Source: Actinomycetota bacterium (GTDB lineage: Bacteria; Actinomycetota; Actinomycetes; Nanopelagicales; Nanopelagicaceae). From it: a stretch of DNA of 8,996 nucleotides. Below are positions 5,660 to 8,996 of this stretch, piece after piece. The stretch is from NCBI GenBank assembly GCA_947465365.1, contig CANIAV010000022.1, positions 1-8,996 of the forward strand. Direction: 5' to 3'. Both the position numbers and the translations under genes were made by a program. Numbering within the stretch: the stretch's first letter is position 1; the number at the start of each line of letters is the position of its first letter. Below the pieces are notes generated by a model, which ran no database searches, had not been told where the DNA came from, and saw only the letters and a list, made by a program, of their open reading frames with translations.

Positions 5660-6421
5660 TTAGTAAGTAGCTCGTCCGCCGCTTGCATCAAAGGTAAAGC
5701 CGGTCGTAAATGAGCAAGCTTTCGATGCCATAAAGGCAACGATTTCGGCTACTTCTTCGGGTTGACCGACGCGGCCCATGGGAATGCGACTGATCATGTA
5801 TTTAAGAGTCTCATCAGATGTATTGGCATTCATCGGTGTGCTGATTACTGCTGGTGCAAGTGAGTTGATAACGATTCCCTCTGGTGCAACTTCTTTGGCA
5901 ACACCTTTAACGAAACCGATCATGCCAGCCTTTGAGGTGTTGTATGGAGAGAGACCTGGGTTTCCTTCTTTACCTGCAATTGATGCCAAGTGAACAATGC
6001 GTCCGTACTTCTTTGCTTTCATCGCAGGTATAACTGCTTGAGTAAGCCATATAGCACCATAGAGATTTACTTGCAGAACTTTTTCAAAGTCTGCCCATTT
6101 CACATCTATAGCTGGAGTATTTGATGGTCCGACGATTCCTGCGGTATTGATTAGCGCATCGATTGTGCCGTGGTCTTTTAAGATTGCAGCAATAGTTGCG
6201 TTGATCTGGTTTTGATCTGAGATATCGCAGGTGTGGACTTGGTTTGGGGCCAGCTTTAGCTCGTTAGCCAATTCATCGAGTGCTGCTTTATTGAAATCTA
6301 AAGCGATTACCTTGGCGTCACGTGATGCAATTAATTCAGCGCTGGCTTTGCCGATGCCGGTCGCGGCACCTGAGATAACAACTACTTGGCCGTTGAATTC
6401 AACTAATTCGGTGCTGGTCAT
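5660..6421 (-). CDS. Short-chain dehydrogenase/reductase (probable NAD-dependent sugar or sugar-acid oxidoreductase)
   Basis: A 253-aa classical SDR of standard length. The nucleotide-binding motif SGAATGIG occupies 17-24, and D42 at the end of the second strand (IALDFN) favours NAD over NADP. NTAG (92-95), N119, S147 and the Y160-x3-K164 pair complete the catalytic set. The C-terminus reads FTFDASGGRATY, an ending I associate with SDRs near sugar-acid catabolism genes. The gene begins 9 bp after the zinc dehydrogenase stop, with its ribosome-binding site (AGAGGA) overlapping that stop, so the two form an operon. Opposite the sugar-acid dehydratase, it may oxidise either a sugar to its lactone or a 2-keto-3-deoxy acid; the substrate is not decidable here. 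FabG-type or other SDR substrates remain possible. Confidence 0.9.
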   Translation of the reverse strand: MTSTELVEFNGQVVVISGAATGIGKASAELIASRDAKVIALDFNKAALDELANELKLAPNQVHTCDISDQNQINATIAAILKDHGTIDALINTAGIVGPSNTPAIDVKWADFEKVLQVNLYGAIWLTQAVIPAMKAKKYGRIVHLASIAGKEGNPGLSPYNTSKAGMIGFVKGVAKEVAPEGIVINSLAPAVISTPMNANTSDETLKYMISRIPMGRVGQPEEVAEIVAFMASKACSFTTGFTFDASGGRATY

Positions 6422-6430
6422 TTTTATCCT

Positions 6431-7447
6431 CTACTTAATCCGCGGATCAATGTGGATCTTTGGTCCATCGCCAGCGCCTTGCGGACGTTTACCCATAAAG
6501 ACATCGTGTACTTCATTTAGTGAAATTGTGGCAGCGATTAGCGGACGAGGATCGACTTCACCGCGAGCAAAGATTTCAATGGCGCCTTTTAAGCCAGGAG
6601 ATGCCGAAAGTATGCCGACTGCAGTGACATCTTTGAGCGCAATATCGCGCGAATCGATCAGGCTTGGTTCACCTGAGATGCCGATGTAAACAACGCGGCC
6701 GCCTGGTTCTACTGCCTGCACAATTTCATTGGGAATGGATTTGTGATTGGTCGCATCGATAATTCCATCAAAGCCTGTCTTAGGTTTTACTAAATCAGTA
6801 CCAGCGTTTTTGATTCCGATTTCGTGAGCGAGTTTGATGGTGCGTTCGTTGCGACCGATTAAGTGCACGTTGGCACCTGCTGCTTGGGCCAGTTGTGCGC
6901 AAAGTAAACCGATAGTGCCGGTGCCGTAAATCAATATCTCTTTACCCGGGCCAGCAAGGGCAGCTTCTACTGCGCGCAGTGAATTGCCGGCAGGTTCAAT
7001 GAGCGCACCGATCGCGTCATCAATTGAGTCGGGTAATTTGTGTAGCGCGCGAACTGGAACTAGAAGTTTTTCAGCACATGCACCGGGCCAGCCGTTGCGA
7101 ACTCCGATTTCATAACGATCATCGCAGACATGTTGGCGTCCTGATGTGCAGCGATAACAAGTTCCGCAACCCAACATGGTGTCTCCGGTTACGCGCTGTC
7201 CGATCCAACTTTGATCAGCGCCTTTTCCAACTGCTGATACAACGCCACACCATTCATGACCGATACGAACTGGGTACTTTGCTTGATTGCTATGGAGATA
7301 GACCATCTCACCTGTAAAGAATTCTTGATCAGTTCCGCAAATACCAGCGCGAGTAACATCAACTACGACTTGGTTATCTCCAGCAATTGGCTCGGCCACA
7401 TCTTCTACGATGGAATTATTTGGAGAAGTTATGGTCAAGGCCTTCAT
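6431..7447 (-). CDS. Zinc-dependent medium-chain alcohol dehydrogenase (sugar/polyol or threonine dehydrogenase type)
   Basis: A 338-aa MDR-superfamily enzyme. Catalytic zinc ligands are visible as C37 in GICGTD, H64-E65 in GHE, and E151 in EPAGN. The structural zinc site is the four-cysteine loop C94, C97, C100, C108. The cofactor fold carries GTGTIG (175-180). The closest broad group by motif is the polyol, glucose and threonine dehydrogenase branch rather than ethanol dehydrogenases. Its role is inferred from context as oxidation of a sugar or polyol hydroxyl alongside the SDR and the divergent dehydratase. The ATG at 7447 has no ribosome-binding site and follows a TATAGT -10 element by 6 bases, so the mRNA is probably leaderless. 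It is the first gene of a two-gene operon with the SDR. Confidence 0.9.
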   Translation of the reverse strand: MKALTITSPNNSIVEDVAEPIAGDNQVVVDVTRAGICGTDQEFFTGEMVYLHSNQAKYPVRIGHEWCGVVSAVGKGADQSWIGQRVTGDTMLGCGTCYRCTSGRQHVCDDRYEIGVRNGWPGACAEKLLVPVRALHKLPDSIDDAIGALIEPAGNSLRAVEAALAGPGKEILIYGTGTIGLLCAQLAQAAGANVHLIGRNERTIKLAHEIGIKNAGTDLVKPKTGFDGIIDATNHKSIPNEIVQAVEPGGRVVYIGISGEPSLIDSRDIALKDVTAVGILSASPGLKGAIEIFARGEVDPRPLIAATISLNEVHDVFMGKRPQGAGDGPKIHIDPRIK

Positions 7448-7453
7448 GCCGTC

Positions 7454-7459
7454 ACTATA
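7454..7459 (-). promoter_or_regulatory. -10 element of the leaderless zinc dehydrogenase/SDR operon
   Basis: Read on the minus strand this is TATAGT, with GACGGC and then the ATG (7447) following. The seventh base after the hexamer is the A of the start codon, the spacing of leaderless actinobacterial promoters. The region 17 bp upstream reads TTCAAC, a poor -35. Four of its six bases are shared with a candidate -10 for the opposite strand. Confidence 0.55.
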
Positions 7460-7461
7460 CT
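7456..7461 (+). promoter_or_regulatory. Candidate -10 element of the sugar-acid dehydratase gene
   Basis: TATACT on the plus strand is a good match to TATAAT, and would start transcription near 7468 with a leader of about 39 bases before the ATG at 7507. It overlaps the -10 of the divergent operon. A weaker alternative, TTATCT, is at 7469-7474. No clear -35 was seen for either. Confidence 0.4.
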
Positions 7462-7481
7462 CAACACATTATCTAGGTTGA
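7461..7481. promoter_or_regulatory. Possible operator: TCAAC/GTTGA inverted repeat
   Basis: TCAAC (7461-7465) and GTTGA (7477-7481) are 5-bp inverted arms around an 11-bp spacer. The spacing between half-site centres is 16 bp, reasonable for a dimeric regulator. It lies between the two divergent genes beside both -10 elements. The arms are short and could be chance; no regulator gene is in the window. Confidence 0.22.
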
Positions 7482-7506
7482 AAGTATGCGATTTGAGGAG
7501 CTTTTG

Positions 7507-8996
7507 ATGCGTAGCGCCCATTGGTATGGTGGCAAAGATCGTGACGGATATATCCACCGTGCTTGGATGCGCCGCGGTTTACCTAAAGATGCCTTTGATG
7601 GCCGCCCACATATCGCAATCGCAAATACCGCATCTGATTTAACTCCTTGCAACTCTCATTTAAATGAAATCATGGAGCACGTTAAGAATGGCATCTGGGA
7701 AGCAGGCGGTGTTCCACTAAATATGCCAGCAGTTTCAATTGGAGAAACTCAGGTTCGTCCTACCGCGATGTTGTGGCGCAATATGGCTGCAATGGCTACG
7801 GAAGAAATGATCCGCTCCAATCCAATCGATGGCGTTGTTCTGCTCGGTGGTTGCGATAAGACAATTCCTTCATTATTAATGGCTGCCTCTTCAGTTGATA
7901 TCCCAGCACTTGTTGTTCCAGGTGGCCCGATGTTGACCGGAACATTTCAAGGAACACCACTTGGCTGTGGAACAGATGTCTGGAAATTAAGCGAAGAAGT
8001 GCGCGCCAAAAAACTTAGTGAAGCTAAATTCTTAGATTCAGAATCAGCGATGATTCGCAGCCGCGGCCATTGCAATACTATGGGCACCGCATCGACTATG
8101 GGAATCATGGCTGAAGCGCTCGGCATGGTTATGCCCGGCATTGCTGGAACACCAGCGCCAGATAGTCGCTTGCTGCAGTATTCACAAGAATCAGGTCGTC
8201 GCATTGTTGAGATGGTGCACGAGGGTTTGAAGCCAAGTGACATCATGGTTAAGGGTTCCTTCTTAAATGCCATCGTTGCGCTAGCCGGCATTGGTGGTTC
8301 AACTAACGCAGTCGTTCATTTGCTCGCGATTGCAGGTCGCTTGGGAATTGATCTAACTCTTGATGACTTTGATCGCACTGGCTCTCGTGTTCCACTGCTG
8401 GTTAATCTGCAACCTGCCGGCAAATATTTAATGGAAGATTTACATCGCGCAGGTGGCTTGCGCGCTGTCCTTAAAGAGCTAGAAGATCTGCTTGATCCAA
8501 AGCCAATCACCGTAATGGGAACTCCTTTAGTAAAAGGCTTATCTGAAGCGCAAATTTATGACACAGACGTTATTCGTACTCGCAAAGAACCGTTGCAACC
8601 AAGTGCGGGAATTGCTGTATTGCGTGGCAACTTGGCACCACTTGGCGCAGTAATTAAGCCAGCTGCAGCAAGCGCTAATTTATTAAAGCACCGCGGCAAG
8701 GCGATGGTCTTTGACAGCATTGAAGATTTCAAGGCCCGCATTAATGATCCAGCACTTGATGTCGATGAAAACTCAGTTTTGATCTTGCGTGGCTGCGGAC
8801 CTAAGGGTTATCCCGGAATGCCAGAAGTTTCTAATATGCCGATGCCACAGAAGATGCTTGATAAAGGCGTGCGTGACATGGTGCGTATTTGTGATGGTCG
8901 CATGAGCGGAACTGCATATGGCACAGTCATATTGCACGTTGCGCCAGAGGCAGCAGCTGGTGGACCACTTGGGCTTGTGCAAACTGGTGATTTCAT
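7507..8996 (+). CDS. IlvD/Edd-family sugar-acid (aldonate) dehydratase, 3' end outside window
   Basis: 496 codons are visible and the gene runs off the right edge; relatives have roughly 570-600 residues. It dehydrates a sugar acid to the 2-keto-3-deoxy acid using an iron-sulfur cluster and Mg2+. Cluster cysteines are C48 (DLTPCNSH), C116 (LLGGCDKT) and C189 (SRGHCNTMG); K118 in GGCDKT is the lysine expected to be carbamylated for metal binding. S467 in CDGRMSGT is the likely catalytic serine. The opening MRSAHWYGGKDRDGYIHRAW is the pattern of L-arabinonate/D-xylonate dehydratases rather than the amino-acid enzyme IlvD or gluconate-6-phosphate Edd. The exact sugar acid is not determined. ATG at 7507 is preferred because GAGGAG lies 6 bases upstream; an in-frame ATG at 7486 would add seven residues. 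Confidence 0.9.
   Translation, partial: MRSAHWYGGKDRDGYIHRAWMRRGLPKDAFDGRPHIAIANTASDLTPCNSHLNEIMEHVKNGIWEAGGVPLNMPAVSIGETQVRPTAMLWRNMAAMATEEMIRSNPIDGVVLLGGCDKTIPSLLMAASSVDIPALVVPGGPMLTGTFQGTPLGCGTDVWKLSEEVRAKKLSEAKFLDSESAMIRSRGHCNTMGTASTMGIMAEALGMVMPGIAGTPAPDSRLLQYSQESGRRIVEMVHEGLKPSDIMVKGSFLNAIVALAGIGGSTNAVVHLLAIAGRLGIDLTLDDFDRTGSRVPLLVNLQPAGKYLMEDLHRAGGLRAVLKELEDLLDPKPITVMGTPLVKGLSEAQIYDTDVIRTRKEPLQPSAGIAVLRGNLAPLGAVIKPAAASANLLKHRGKAMVFDSIEDFKARINDPALDVDENSVLILRGCGPKGYPGMPEVSNMPMPQKMLDKGVRDMVRICDGRMSGTAYGTVILHVAPEAAAGGPLGLVQTGDF

Noticed and set aside
7024..7507. Plus-strand reading frames opposite the zinc dehydrogenase
   Set aside because: The zinc-ligand and cofactor motifs are on the minus strand; the plus-strand frames have no supporting features.
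7947..8996. Several minus-strand reading frames under the dehydratase
   Set aside because: They lie antisense to a strongly conserved enzyme with intact cysteine and serine motifs; their translations are low-complexity shadows.
7507..8996. Dihydroxyacid dehydratase IlvD of branched-chain amino-acid synthesis
   Set aside because: The N-terminal sequence and the neighbouring dehydrogenases match sugar-acid dehydratases of the same superfamily instead.
1..8996. CRISPR array, tRNA, rRNA, insertion sequence, phage or defence system
   Set aside because: No regularly spaced direct repeats, cloverleaf-like sequences, transposase or integrase motifs, or toxin-antitoxin pairs were found. The PIN domain at the left edge belongs to a PhoH-type protein, not a VapC pair.

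Overview
The window looks like the chromosome of a streamlined, moderate-GC actinobacterium. My best guess is the freshwater Nanopelagicales (acI) group, at roughly 60% confidence. The evidence is threefold. The left arm has a typically actinobacterial gene neighbourhood (PhoH/PIN, short cis-prenyltransferase, DUF3817, SURF1, DUF4307, GreA). Several -10 elements sit about 7 bases before an ATG, as in leaderless actinobacterial genes. Spacing is tight and TTG starts recur. The secreted protein also ends in a short Cys/Lys/Pro tail that I associate, from memory, with secreted proteins of this group.

Region 1 (1-2180, minus strand). The minus strand reads 47-aa membrane protein, SURF1, DUF3817, cis-prenyl diphosphate synthase, and then, after a 126-bp gap, the start of a PhoH-family protein that runs off the left edge. 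The first four genes overlap or nearly touch and look like one operon for membrane, respiration and isoprenoid functions. Region 2 (2181-3073, plus strand) is DUF4307 followed by greA, divergent from region 1 across only 14 bp. In mycobacteria the same divergent junction carries the mycothiol-conjugate amidase gene mca, which is absent here.

Region 3 (3076-5656) is a more AT-rich accessory-looking pair: a six-helix TMEM175-like membrane protein on the minus strand and, across a 259-bp intergenic stretch, a 545-aa secreted cysteine-containing protein of unknown function on the plus strand.

Region 4 (5660-8996) is a divergent carbohydrate-oxidation cluster. A zinc alcohol dehydrogenase and a short-chain dehydrogenase form a minus-strand operon. 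A sugar-acid dehydratase of the IlvD/Edd family is transcribed the other way and is cut by the right edge. Together they fit a non-phosphorylative route in which a sugar or polyol is oxidised, the acid is dehydrated to a 2-keto-3-deoxy acid, and a second oxidation follows. The substrate cannot be read from the sequence. The two sides appear to share overlapping -10 elements in a 59-bp intergenic region.

I found no tRNA, rRNA, CRISPR array, insertion sequence, phage gene or recognisable defence system. The least explained items are the secreted protein with its C-terminal module, the 47-aa membrane protein, and the two compact divergent promoter regions.
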